64,000 nucleotides of DNA from Trogon surrucura. Lineage: Eukaryota > Chordata > Aves > Trogoniformes > Trogonidae. The stretch's first letter is position 1. Every line of letters starts with the position of its first letter. This document shows, piece by piece, positions 48,701 to 61,652 of this stretch. The stretch is taken from NCBI GenBank assembly GCA_020746105.1, contig CM036624.1, positions 20,916,084 to 20,980,083 of the forward strand, given 5' to 3'. The notes beneath the pieces were generated by a model. The model searched no databases. It was not told the origin of the DNA and saw only the letters and a program-made list of their open reading frames with translations. A program made the translations under genes and the position numbers.

Positions 48701-50279
48701 ACATTCAGCACTGATTCCAGCCCTGAATTTCCTTATGGTTGTCTCTGTTACAGGAAAACAAAGTGGTTTCCAGCAACTCCATCTAAGATAACAAATGCCT
48801 GTCATGTGTTCTGCTATCTCTAGATCTGCATTTACAAGATTTATAATGGGCAATTGTTAATTTTGTTTGCTGCAGCCAGCTTGCTGAAGAGAAATGGGTA
48901 AGAAAGGAAATAAATTCAGTATTTGTTGCAGAGTGAAGAAAGTGCAGGAAAGTACACTTTCACCAGTCTTTTATCATTGAATCTGCTGTGCTTTGGCCTT
49001 AGCATCATTCATCCCTGTCTTGACAGTGATCAATCTTCTTTTTGGACGATGTAAAATTCATCACATCTCTTGCTCCTTGCACACCATTAGGTAATTGCTA
49101 TAGAAATACAGTTTATAATATTACTTACCCAGGCAATCCCTGCAATAACGTTATCTTTGTACACAGAATGAACATCTTGACTCTGTGTTAATGGCGAAAT
49201 CATCATTTCATTTAAGTAGGGAAAGGATTTTTCTCTAAATCTCAATTTATTGTCAGGCCCTTCAGTTTTCAAGGAAAAAGAGAAGATTGTCCCCTAATGA
49301 AATTGAATTGACTTTTTTTCTTCTTCAGATGGAAATTGTAATTGCCCCTGACCACTCTTGAGCGTATTTATTCTTCTAAATCATTAAAAATTACACTGGG
49401 AAAAGAATTACTGCAACAACACTGTGTCTCCCTAATGTTGGGGAGCCAGAGTGCAGAGGAAGCTGAACAGGAGTTCCAACTCTAACTCTTGACTTTCTCT
49501 TTTTTGACTCCTCCTTTCTTTTGTGTTTATACCTGAGCCTTGACAGAATATCAGTCCAGTCTGTTAGTCATGACAGTGGGCAGATTTCAGTCAGATGTGG
49601 AACACGAGTCAAAAAAATGGTGGGAAAACTTACTGTGGCAGAGTTGTATTGCCAGATTTTGATATAGACAATATGAATAAAGGTAGGTGGCAATTCATAT
49701 ATTCTCACTGGAAAAAAATTGAATTTATTAATTTATCTCACATGTAATCACTAATTTCTCATTACTTGGCATATTATATTCTCAGGGCTTGAAACACTAG
49801 CCCTTTATCTCTTTTATATGAAAATATTTTTTTAAAGGAAAAAAGACACATGTATACCAGATTAGGTGCTGGATGTGTATTATAGTACATTTATAATAGA
49901 ACAGAATTTTATTTTAAACAACGCCATTCTTAAAATGATTTTGAAAACATTAGAGGTCCTTAATGAGTTAAATATTGGAGTTAAGAGCTGCACAAGCTCT
50001 CTTAGTCACTTTATGTATACTTCACAAAAGCTCAAGCAGAATGTTGATTGTCAGAACTGCACTGAGAAAAGGGATGCTTTTCAATGCTAAGATACAAGTT
50101 TAATCTCCCGTTCCTATTTAAAAATTGTTGAACTATCCTTAAGCACACCTCAGGAGTCACCTTCCGGAGCTATGATTCAAACTGCATTGCAGCCAAGTCT
50201 GTTTTTTTATGATCCAATGTGCATGTGCTTTTTCTTGCAATTCTCCCTCCGCGCCCCCCTTTTCCACTATGCATGTTTC
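45701..50279. other. Unique sequence, no gene seen
   Basis: No supported coding or RNA gene. The 128-codon minus-strand frame at 47265-47651 and the 95-codon frame at 45932-46219 lack recognisable content. A short C run (8 C) lies at 48102-48109. Confidence 0.55.
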
Positions 50280-50398
50280 TGTTTTATTTTGGCATTGATT
50301 CTGCAGCACTGCTCAGACACGTTCATGTGAGCCCACACAATGTGAGGTAGGTGCACAATCAAGTCCATTAAACAGAATTGCACTTCCATAACAAAATC

Positions 50399-50410
50399 TG
50401 ACAGCTGTCA
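50399..50410. promoter_or_regulatory. Perfect palindrome matching the TALE homeodomain dimer site
   Basis: TGACAGCTGTCA reads the same on both strands. It combines two TGACAG half-sites, as bound by TGIF, MEIS and PKNOX factors, around a CAGCTG E-box. It sits in a complex, repeat-free patch (about 50280-50470). A single 12-base site can occur by chance in 64 kb with low but real probability. Confidence 0.4.
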
Positions 50411-50470
50411 TTTAAAACAGAATTCTTTTAACCAACAAGCATATTTTATTCTGAGACAACATCAAAGAGG

Positions 50471-53400
50471 ATCTCCTCTACTAAAGAAAAAAAAGAGATA
50501 GAAAAATAGAGAATATAATGGAGGTTATTTTAATCTAGCTTAATCACCTGAACAAATGAATTTCTTGGATAGGAATCAATTTGTGTATTTGGTGCCACAA
50601 AGGAAGAGAAGACAATTCCTAGCAATTGACCCACACTTCTGTGACAATAAGTTTGAGAAATAAAACGGGCTTTAGTGTTTTATATTAATTATTCCATCTA
50701 GTTCATACAGAAACTCTTCTGCACTAAAAGCTCTGTGCAGCATAGCCTTAAACTTCTACATGACCATTTGTGCTATGTTTGGATTATTGGGACATACTAC
50801 AGCACCGATCTGTGGCTGATTTTCTGCCAGAAAATCTAAGATAATCATAGGTAGAACACAGAAAATGAACTCTCTTCTGCATTATGGCGTTCTCATGCGG
50901 TCTGTAAGTACAGTAACTCTGAAGCTCGGTACAGTAAAACTCATAGGCAGACATCCTAGAATAGTCAGGGGCATTTTTATTCTTTCCTATGTCTTTTATG
51001 AATAACCATTATGAAATGTAGATTATACTGATAATTCTGCATATCTGTACATGCTTTTGATGGAAGGCATCAACGCAAAATTTGGCTATTAAGATAAAGT
51101 TTTAGTAGTTAGATTTTGCAAAAAAAGTGTATCTAATTCTGGCAAGTTCACTGGGAACGATCATATAGTAGAACGAAAAGATGTATGGATGCAACTTGCT
51201 AAAACTGTAAAAAATCAAACAGAAACAGAAAACCTGTCAGATGGTCTGTAGGACTGAAAAATATTTCCAGTATACAGAGAGAAGACAGTAACAGAGAAGC
51301 TAAAAAAAAAAATCATGTTGAAGGAGATTATGGAAGTTACCACACCAGTTTTTAAGTGAACCATAAAATAGGTAATAATATTTTTGCAAGAGAAGATGGA
51401 AAGGGATAGGTCAGATGTGTATTAGATTGTGAATGACATGAATAATTTTACTGGATTCTGCCCATTCTCTTTATCCAGCAGTGTGTTTCACAGAGCAAGT
51501 AAAGATCCTGGGGAATGTATTGCTGCAACTTGCTTGAAAATGGATTCTTGCAGTGGTTAGACAAATTAATGAAGGACAGTGCTTCCAAGGGCTATAAATA
51601 AGGTCACCTAGGCGCACCCACTTTCTCATGAAGTTCTCAAAGTGCTGGCTACTGGAAGTGTACCCGGCGAAATGCCCACTGACAGAGTCAGGATAACATG
51701 CTAGATGGACATCTCTGATTCTGTCCTGCTCCTGCCATGTCATGATTATAAAAGGAGCCATGAAAGTGTGATTGAGAGATTTTAACTAATGAGTGATGAG
51801 CCACTGGGTCCAGTGAGGATTCTGGTGGGTTATTACTAGCACTACTGTGAGTGATGATACCTGATAAGACCATATGTAATGTTCTGAAAGGAGGAGGGAA
51901 TTTGGAATAGAATATGCAGATGATAATATTATGAGACATTGAAATTGCCAGTGAGGACTATGGCTTATTCAAAGGATCTTGAGGTCTAGTCTGAATTTCA
52001 TAGGTCTTCAGGCGAAGCTCCCACTGGGGATGTGTTCTCTAAAAAATGACATTATTTCTTCAGCTTTTCAAAATTTACCTCAAAATTGTCAAGTAAAACT
52101 GGTCTAATTTAACTGTATTAACTTCAGTGGGATATTTGCCTGTGTGAGGTCTGCACTGTACAGATTGCCCCTGTTAGTAGAAGGATAATATTTATTCCTA
52201 TGAAGATTTTCAGAATAATAAGGAACTCGAATGTCTGTCTGAATCTCTGAACAAAAGACAAGATGCATGTACTACTGATACCTCTTAACCTATCTAAGGG
52301 TTTTGTTTCACTGAGGTATTTTTATTATCAGGTCCTCTATTTTGGGGTGGGGTAGTTTTTGCCTGAATATGTGAAAAAAAGTTTTTCAAAGATTATGTGT
52401 AGGACCAGCTCAGAATAGCAGAGTTCAATAGCAGAGTTGGAGGCCAGGCTCTGATATGCAAATTGGATTATGAATTTACAAGTATTAGGAGAGAAATATC
52501 CAAGTTAGAGAATTTAAAAATATTTAGTTTTGTTAAATAATAATTTATTTAACAAGAAAACATCAGCTGACTGAGATTAGGAAAAAGCATTTTGTTATAG
52601 TTTATTTTTTAAGATATTAACTCCATACAGCTGCATATTTGTTCCTGTCACTCTCCTCAATATTAAATTTCATGTCTCTAAATGGTGTGAGTTGGGTTTA
52701 TTTTCCTTGGTCAGAGCCTTTAATGTTTCTTTTATTGATTCATGCTAAAAAAGAAAACAATGAAAGGCTTCTTCAGGATGCTTGAAATCTGATCAATTTT
52801 CTTCTTTTAAATTGGAAATACAATATACCTGTTACTCCAGGATATGTGTCTCTAAGTGCAAGTGGTTAGAGCGTACATAATAATTTCCTGGTTTGTATGT
52901 ACAGGCTCAGCTTCTGTTTTTTATAGATGCTGACATCCTAAAGTTGAGTAGGCTAACACGGCAGTTTTGAAATAGTAGTTTATGTTGCAAATAAGGCATT
53001 ATTGAAGTGAAATAAGTGTTTAACAACTAACATTAACATGCACATTGCATAAATACTTGGTATGATATTTGTAAGTACGGTTGTGGCACATGACAAGAGT
53101 TTTCAGAGCATGGTCTGGATTCCTGTCGCTTTCTCTCCAATATTAACTTTATCCTCGTGCATGTGATTAATATGCACATAATTAGCAGGTGAATGACAAT
53201 ACAAGAGGAAGAAGGAAAACAAAAGTTGATTTCTTCAGACACTATCTTAGGATTGTTAGAATTTATTTCTACTTCTGATTTGATTCAGTTTTAATCACTA
53301 GGGGAAAGAACGTTTTTTTAAAAAGAGATCTTTATTATGTGTCAAGTTGGTAATGAAATAGGAAGAACTATATAGTCAATATGGAAATATTCAACTCAAA

Positions 53401-56309
53401 AACTCTGCTTTCACGGAATCATAGCCTTCTTATACTAATTTCTGTAAGGTAAAATGAGATATGCTTATTTTCTCTTCTAAAGTAATATTTTTTATATGTT
53501 AAGTAATATTTTTTATATACTGAAACCATGAACAGAAATCCATAAAGATTTTGAAAAAGATATTTAATATGTTTTTAAAAAAAGATATTTAAATTTCAAT
53601 TATTTTTGAATAATAGACTGAATGTACAAGTAGAACTAGCAGTTACAAATGAGCAGAGGGAAAGGAAGAATGAGCAATGCGCACATGCCAAAATACGCAG
53701 CTATTACTCTGTGCCTGAAAGTAGAAAGTGGATATGATTTTCTCAAACTTGTCTTCTCTATGCAATTAAGAACTGAAAGTTGTTGTTGACTTTTTGGTAC
53801 TGCAAGTACTGACTGAGGGTTTTGTGGGGTCCTGGCACCCCTCTTTTGGTTGCATGTTCTGTCTGACTGTTCTGGAAGGGGTATGTGCGTGTCTGTGGGT
53901 TCCCTGCCACAGCAGGAAGGATAATCATTCTGAGGAGAGAAACACTGCTTCTTGCTAAATTTAGGTGGCTCAAAAGTAGAGAGAGAGGGTGTCAAGGCAG
54001 TGGACAGCAAAATACAAAAGAAAGAATGACTGTGGACAAAGAGCCTCTGGAAGTTTCATATAATAAACTTTTAAGTGTCTAGCACTGGAACTTTACTACT
54101 AGGCAAATGGGATTACATGACAGCATATAGGTCTATAGTGTTCATTTTTGAGGATTGCTATGCAAGAGCTGTTACTCATGCCTTGGTTTTTCCTTCCAGT
54201 AGTCTACATCTTGGTTGCCAGAGTCCCATGTCCACAGATTGCTACTAAAGGTGCCATGTTTTATTCTAAATGTATTGCAGTTCAAAATGTAGTGTAAGGG
54301 AAATAAAGAATGTGTGTATCTTCTGTTGTATCACAAGGATAGGGTGCATTTTATTGCATATTCCTACTCACTCTGTAAATTCCTGCTGATCTTTTTTTAA
54401 TTTCTTCCTCAAAATCTTTTTTTCCCTCCCTCAAAAATGTTTAGCCAGACTTGTCTACCAGCAAAATATACTTTAACAATGAAACTTCAAAATATATATA
54501 TAAGCCAGTTGTATACTCAGTAACACTGTTGACGTCTACTGTTAGTGAATTCGAGCAGAATTTGAATTTTTTTCTTGTGTTTCATCAGTTTTGGACCTTT
54601 TCTTGATAGTGTTTTCTGTTGCATTGCCAAAGTAACAAATAGAGGTACAGTTTATAACTGTTACCCTGGTTAACTTAGATTTTTTAAATTTTATTTTTCC
54701 AATGTATATTTTGTATGGCAAGATGATGCATTCTAGGACTCTTGCCAATATAATACCCTAATGACTTAATTTTTAAAACTTTACTTAAGTTTGTAGTTAA
54801 CATAACTGTAGGAGCAGCAACCCAGCATCAGACAGATGAGTTGTTCAATGGATTCCTTTGTCCAGGGTAGGTAAATCTCTTTCCGTTCTCCACAAACCTC
54901 TCCATTTACTGCAGTCTGCTGTGTATTTTCACCAATTTCTGTGTAGTGAGTTCCCTTTTTGAATAAGATAACTTAGCAGTTCAATCAACACCTGATGTCA
55001 TAAGTTTGTTTCCCTGAGTGAAGAGAATTACTTCCTTTAAACACAGCAAACATTTGCACTTCTAAAAAATAGAATAACTACAATTTCTGGCAGACTGTTG
55101 TTAGCCACCTATGTACAAAATTCTGTTCACAAGCTACAGAAATATCTGAGCAATAGTTCTTTTAAACAATTTGTTCCCTTATATTTTCTATTTTCACATT
55201 CTTTTGCACAGTTCTGCATCTTTATATTTTCTTTTGGCTAGAAGATAAACTATAGCAATGCGATGCATACACTGACAAGAGTAGTAAACTTTAAACTTCT
55301 TTCAAACTTTTCCTTCTGGGAGAAATGATGAATCTAAGTCCCATCATGACATTCCAGCTTCTTACCATGTGGCTGGAACAACAAGTCTCATCTAAGACTA
55401 AGAAAAGCTATAAAAAACACTGGAGGGATTTCTCTGCTTTGTGTTTATATTTTGAATAATAGGTGGCAAGACATATTTGACATAAGACTGCAGAATGATT
55501 AGAATAAGGATTTGGAGTGCAGCTGCACTGATGATATTTGGCAGCCTTATTGACACATTGTGTTGCCTCGGGCTAGTGATTCTTGCAGTTTTTCAGTCAT
55601 TTCTTGCAGTCTGTTTAGGGAGACGGAACTTAGTTAGACCTAATTCTGCGCTGGGTTTGTCTCCAGCCTCTGTCTCTCTCAACCTGTGATGGCAAACCAA
55701 AGCGAATGGCTGCAGAGCTGACTAGTCTGCTCCTGGCAGCGAGGAGGAACACTTTCTCACAGAGCCAAAGGCCCTGCATTGGCAACCTGCCCAAGACTTA
55801 ATAGATGAATTATTTACTAGGTGATCATGAACTGCTTTTGCTTTTTCTGCATTTGACTCAAGTAATCCGAGATGATGTCCTGTCTGCCAGTTTTATTACA
55901 GTGCATCAACAGCTATTTCTGATGTATGGCCAGGAATGTAGAATTATCAAAGTTTTGCCTACCCTTGGTATCAAATGTTAAGCATACTTACTTTTTTCTT
56001 CATACCTAATTATTTTCTTTGCCTTTTTTTGTGGCTTCAACTTTATTTCAGCTGGGCTAAAGTAATCTCTCTAACTGCCTCGATTTTACATAATGCGATA
56101 ACTTGCTACTTCTAATATATACTGAAATAATATTTCTGGTAGCTGTTATCATGGAGAGAAGGAACACAAGAGCCTATGCTGGGCCCTTTTTTACTGCTTT
56201 ACATTAGGATAAGTTGTTATGAGGTCAAATATCATATTTCTATATAAGATAGCCAGATTTTCATTTCAATGAATAATTTTCCTTCACAATCATTCCCCTA
56301 ATCTCATTG
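50471..56309. other. Unique AT-rich sequence, no gene seen
   Basis: No gene supported; the 124-codon minus-strand frame at 53636-54010 has no family signal. The words 'ttaacttcagtgggatattt' at 52118 followed by 'gcctgtgtgagg' resemble an ancient, unclassified amniote repeat. A 21-bp tandem lies at 53480-53521. Confidence 0.5.
53480..53521 (+). repeat. 21-bp tandem duplication
   Basis: Two head-to-tail copies (53480-53500 and 53501-53521) that begin AAGTAATATTTTTTATAT and differ only in the last bases (GTT versus ACT). Confidence 0.88.
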
Positions 56310-56960
56310 AAATTCAAATTAAATGAAACAACATATTTGAGGTGTAATACGGGCGTCATTCTGCTGAAATGTGGTTGTGGAGATCGTTGTCCTAAAATAC
56401 TAATAACATTTGCAGACCAAATTCTTGTGCAGTCCATTAAAGACGTGACTTACCTAGAGTGGTTTCAGGAAGCTCTATTCCCCGGATCTTCATTCTGTGC
56501 ATTTCTGTTAGTGTAACCTAGCACAGCATGTGCTACTGCTTCATGAAGTCGTTGTGGTCAGGCCTCCCAACCTGGTCACCTGGACACAGCACAAATAACA
56601 TTGAATTAATATTTCTAAGAGTAATTGCTAATGAATACATTGTTTAAAGTGTTATTATTTTTTTTCGTGGTTAACTTCTCTGGATGTCCGACACACCTTG
56701 TCCACAGGAATTCGGTTATCCAGATACTGTGCTTACTACCTGAGATCCTTACTGGGTAGGAAATAAGCCTGTGTTTGCGTTTATGATACCTGTGGCTATG
56801 CCGATCACAAGGCCATTACCGAACCACAGAGAGCATTCTTAAAAATAGTTGCCTTATGCCACAAGGCACTTGGATGTGACATATTCAATAGAAATCACAA
56901 TAACTTGAAAAACTGCGATGGCTGGAAGATATGCAACTGTTCCCGGGGTAAGCTTGTGTC
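56310..56960. other. CpG-retaining complex segment, candidate conserved non-coding element
   Basis: A run of complex sequence retaining many CpGs ('tacgggcgtc' at 56348, 'gatcgttg' at 56382, 'ccccgga' at 56480, 'gtccgac' at 56686, 'gccgatc' at 56799, 'accgaac' at 56818, 'cccgggg' at 56942) against a CpG-poor background. No coding exon or repeat explains it. Candidate enhancer or an unrecognised younger transposon. Confidence 0.3.
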
Positions 56961-59900
56961 ATTAGATATATAATTCATATTAAACATCTCTTCATTGCTG
57001 TTCTATAAAATTATTTTTACTTAGTGGTCAGCCTTGCAGGAGTTTGAAGCTTTTTCATTCCCTTAACTTTGCACCACTTAAACTAAATGCTTGGTGCAAT
57101 GTCCCGACTTTATGAGCAATTCTGAGGCCATTTGGTTTAATTTGAATTTTAGAAAGGCAGCTGTGCACTGTTGTGTGGCAGTTCTCACTGAGCCTTCCTG
57201 TCTTCTTGAAATGTTGCGATCTTTAATGTCTATAACTATGCAGTCATCTGCAATTGAACCTTTACCTGTCCCTCTTTAATGACATGTGAGTTATCCTTTA
57301 GCTGGTGAATAATTACACTGGAGGTAATTTTGTTTTCTTGCATGTAACAGTATTTGAAGATTCTCTTGCAGAATTTGTGGAGGCTCAGATTTTTTTAATA
57401 ACTTCTTGAAGTGAATTCAAGCAAACTTGGATTGTTTAAAAACAAAACTTTTTTTTGGTGGTATAATCAAAGTATAAAATTATTTTCTAGAAACATTTCA
57501 AATCCAGAATTCAAGATGTGAATTTATCTGGAAAGTAACCTTAGGGATTATTTTCTTAAGTAAATAGTTTTCATTGTTATAAGTGTCTTCCAGAGAGGAA
57601 TGAAAAGAATAAAAGTAGCAACTTCTAGCATTTTAAAACAAAGAAAAATATTTACATGGTTTGGAAGCAATGAAAAAGACTTGTTTTTCATAAATTATGC
57701 AAACTTTTTTTGTGCTTATACAGAAGTTAACACTGGAGAGCAGAGACTCCTCACTGTGTGCTGGCAATGTTGGCATTTGTGGGTCTTGGACAGTTTTAGC
57801 TGGAACCAGCAACACTTGCTGTATAGCCATCACACTAGAGTTAGTTTCCCTGTTTCAAGCAAAAGATAACAACATGAAAACTAATGCTATCCACTTGTCA
57901 GCTCTTGGGAAGCAATTGTAGCAAAAGGCATTTTTCTTCTTGCTGACTGTTGTTTGGAGGAGTGAGAGGACTGAAAGCAACCCTCTGTTACCCTTCCTCC
58001 TTTCTAATCGTGAAAGAAGGAATTGGAAGTTGGACAGAAATAGGAATTGGAGAGCTTTATTGGGCTTTATAGCTCTATTGAGAAATAGAGTTGATGAACT
58101 TCCAGTAAAGCTGCTTCTCCCCTCTCCTCTTGTTTATGGGCAGGGAGCAGTGGGAGTACAGTTTACCTTTCCAATGTTCTTTTATTGATATATTTACACA
58201 CCAGAGACACATACTATCTACAGGTGTTGCAATTTCTGTAACCGTAGCAGGACTGAGACTCGTCATACTATGCGTCCTTTGAAGTCATCTTGCATGAAAA
58301 TAGTTTTCCCTGATGAGAAAACCTGTTCATTTATCAAGTACTATGAAGTACAACAAACAAACAACAAAACAAACTGGATTTGTCAAGATTTCCAGCACTT
58401 TAACATAGAGTTTGTCCTACAGTGACATTATTAGATTTAGACATTTACAAAGAATCCAGAAGTGGAGATATTTCATACAAAACATGTAACATGCATATAA
58501 CTGAGTATTACAGTACTTTTAAAGAGCAGTCTTTCTTTTTTTTTTCATTTTTGTTATAAATACTTTCACTCGTTTGCTCAGAAATACCTGACAATACATA
58601 TTATAAACTCTGAAATGTCAAATATTTGACATATTGCTACCTACTTTTAGATACTCATTATTAGCCACATACAAATCAAATTTGTATGTTTGCTTCCCCT
58701 CCACTCCAGCAAAGCTCAGTCTTAATAAATGAAGTCAATACCTGAATAGCGAGTCTTTCTTTCTTTCTATTGTCATGTTTTCTGATTGTAACCAGTTACT
58801 GAAGAACATTTAATGAACTAAGTATGTACAAATAAAAAGCCTCACCTTTATTTTATAACAACAGGAATCATGTTGGCTTAAGCCGAACTTGTATTTCATC
58901 TGATGTATTTTACTGATCACAAGGGGAAGTGTTTTGTCAATATTGGCTTTATTTGAGATTTAAAACGTGTTTTAAGTTCCTTTCACAAATATGATATTGG
59001 ATAGTTTAAACTTAACTGCAGTGCGTTTTGTCGCTTTTATAGTATATGGCTACTTTTAACATGTAAATAAAAGTTAGATGACTTTTCTTTCATCATATAT
59101 TCTTCAAAATGCGAATAAACAGTGCATACCCTTAAGTGCCTCATGGCAAAAAACACCCAGAAAAAAGTTAAAATAATCATAAATGCAAACTGAAAATCCA
59201 TTTTGTAATCAGAAATCAACTTTTTGGTCAAATGACATTTCTTACCTTCCATTATATCAAAGGATTAAACCCTTGACTCATTTTTTTCCCCATCTAACTG
59301 AGTTAGTGGCAGCACCCTTGCCATGAACACTGTTTTTTTTCCTAGCGGTTAGTCTGCTCTGAGGAATTAGATGTAAGATTGATTAGATTTAAGGTTAAGA
59401 AATCATCTAGTGTAAGACGTTCACAGAGCAGAAGTCTGCCACATTATAGAACAGATTAACTTAGCCAATTTTACTTCATTTGATAGGAAAAAACCTCAGT
59501 ACATTATTTGGAATGCATTTGTTTTGGTGTTTGAAGAAAAAGAGTCATTATTTGAAGAAAAGGGAATTATTCCATCTCAAATCTTGAGAAGGTATAACTC
59601 AATTAAAATAAATTTCTTGTGTAACAGGATTACCTAGCGACTGAAATGTAATCTCTATAATTATTTTCCTTTTCATTTCTAATATCCCTTCTTGTATTAT
59701 TGAACATGTGAAGTGGTATGTACATGTGTTTGCTGGGTTTTTTTTTCCAGAACTAAAAAAAAATACTTGGACTCGCTCTGATTATAGTATGTCATTTAAT
59801 AAGTGTAAGATACTTAAACTTTTAGAAATTATCATTAAAATAATAGCTTCAAATAAGTAGCCAAATATTAAATTGCACTAAACAGAATTAAAATAAGTCT

Positions 59901-60306
59901 GTTTAATACAACACCAAGTATTAGTTATCTTGGAATTAATGATCTGTGCCAATCATTAGATAGTGACCAAAATGAGGAGAGGATTTTTTTTCTACCATTC
60001 AATAATGGATGTGCTAGAGCCACTGTAATTATAGTTTGCAACTAAAGCTGTGCTGAGATTCAAAACTACGTGTTTTTTTTGTTAAGATTGAGTGTGAATA
60101 ACTTTTGTGGAAATAGTTTATGCAAACTCTAATGTACTTTGACAACAGCAGAAGCTTTAAACACTATGTACTATGCTGACAAGAGCAAAAAATCTCACTG
60201 ATGTGTGTCTTCCAAAACAAAGTCCTATATTGCTGGTGTTTTACCCAGTTAATTTTTTAAAGATAATTTTATAGGTTTACTTAATATAAATACCCTTAAT
60301 TTAACT
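56961..60306. other. Unique AT-rich sequence, no gene seen
   Basis: No supported gene. Contains T-rich 58531-58552 and a (TTTC)n stretch at 58754-58768. Confidence 0.55.
58754..58768 (+). repeat. Short (TTTC)n microsatellite
   Basis: Almost four tandem TTTC units. Length is marginal for polymorphism. Confidence 0.8.
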
Positions 60307-60340
60307 TTTGAGGTCCCTTCCAACCCCTAACATTCTGTGA
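60307..60340 (+). mobile_element. CR1 3'-terminal fragment
   Basis: About 34 bases that match the CR1 3' end exactly in form: 'gaggtcccttccaacccc' then 'taacattctgtga'. This is an extreme 5' truncation. The match is close to consensus, so the insertion is probably not ancient. Confidence 0.85.
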
Positions 60341-61543
60341 AAATCTTTAGTCACTTATGTGCTACAGTCCTTCAGAGAACTGTACATGGTGTTACTCACA
60401 AATGCCCTCCTGTGCTTTCTCAGTGAAATTATTGGTCATTTCTGGTTTCATATTTCTCTCATGGGACAAAAACCAGCATTACAAACATGCTTTTTCAGAG
60501 ATTGGGGCTTTTACCCAATAATGTCTGTATCCTCATGAGTCCTCAGTAGCTGTGACAGAAGAAAGGAAAAGTCTGAGGTTTGCTGTGTGAAGTTGCATAA
60601 TTATTGTGTGACTAATGGGAAGAATTGTGCTCAGTAGGACTCATTTCACAAAAACTGGACTTTCATACAGTTTATTTACTCGAACTGAGTTAACTTGCCC
60701 TGGCTTTTATGTGCTTATGTGCTTTATGTGTTTTGATAGTGTCAGTCAACATCATGAAAAGTTATCTGGAAAGATATTAAACCGAGAGGATTCTGCCTGA
60801 GGAAGACTACTGATGGCAAGATCTTTGGAAGGTCATTAAGAGGATTTCAAGGATTAAAAAGGGTGGAAATTGGTGGAGGAACCTGCACCAGTGGGCGGTT
60901 GGTGTTATCAAACCTGACTATGGAGTTCCCTTTGTGTTGTGGAGACAGCTGGACAAAAGGGAGCTTAGTGCCCAGCCTGCCGTGGCTGTGCTCTGCCTGA
61001 CCCAGAGAGAACAGGCTGCATACAGGCGGGGCTAATGCATTAAAAAAAAAAAACAGGGGGAAGCTTGGGGACAAAAGTGTAAGGTCAAGCAAGGGACAAA
61101 AGAAGGCACTGCTATATGCAGATAGAGAAGCCAAAGCTTGTAAGGATAGGGGAATATGTACACCGGTTAACAGTAGTGGTGGTTTAGTTAATTTTCCTCA
61201 AATGCCGTTCTCATTTGTAGCATTTCCATTTTGCAAAGGTAGGGTAAACAGGACAGAACATGTTGCAATTAGATGAACAATACAGGAGAAACCATAGAAG
61301 CAGATGAGATACTCTGGTTCTTCTGGTTATTGACTCATCTCAGTAAGTACTGAAATTCATTCCCTCCTGTTAAAGAACATCTGTGATGGTTGAGGAGAGG
61401 GAGAAAGTTTGCCAGATCAGTAGTTTCATAAAGGAAACAACTGAGGTAAATACTAGAAATTCGTGGAAAGATCTTTAAAAACAGAATGATCTGGAAACAA
61501 AAATATCAACTATGATATTAAACACAAATGGCTGAACATGACT
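60341..61543. other. Unclassified sequence with GC-richer segment and stem-loop
   Basis: No gene seen. The part at about 60800-61140 is purine- and G-rich on the plus strand, includes a 12-base A run at 61042-61053, and contains a strong stem-loop at 60924-60965. It may belong to an old endogenous retroelement, but I see no LTR ends or coding motif to support that. Confidence 0.45.
60924..60965. repeat. Imperfect 12-bp stem-loop
   Basis: AGTTCCCTTTGT (60924-60935) pairs with ACAAAAGGGAGCT (60953-60965) through 12 pairs with one G-T wobble and one bulged A, enclosing a 17-nt loop. It is the longest hairpin stem I noticed in the window. Function unknown. Confidence 0.6.
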
Positions 61544-61652
61544 GTAGAAATGCAAAATGGTTTTGGGTGGAAGGGACCTTTAAGGATAATCTGGTTGCAG
61601 CCCTCCTGCCATGGGGAGGGACACCTACTGGATTACACTGCTCATCTCCAAT
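61544..61652 (-). mobile_element. CR1 LINE 3'-end fragment
   Basis: Minus-strand CR1 end. 'atggttttgggtggaaggga', 'cctttaaggataatctgg', 'gccctcctgccatgggga' and 'gggacacctactggatta' follow the consensus order from the 3' terminus inward. The octamers are degraded. Confidence 0.88.

Noticed and set aside
60341-61140. Solo LTR or endogenous retrovirus
   Set aside because: Composition differs from the flanks, but no TG...CA ends, target duplication, primer-binding site or gag/pol motif could be seen.
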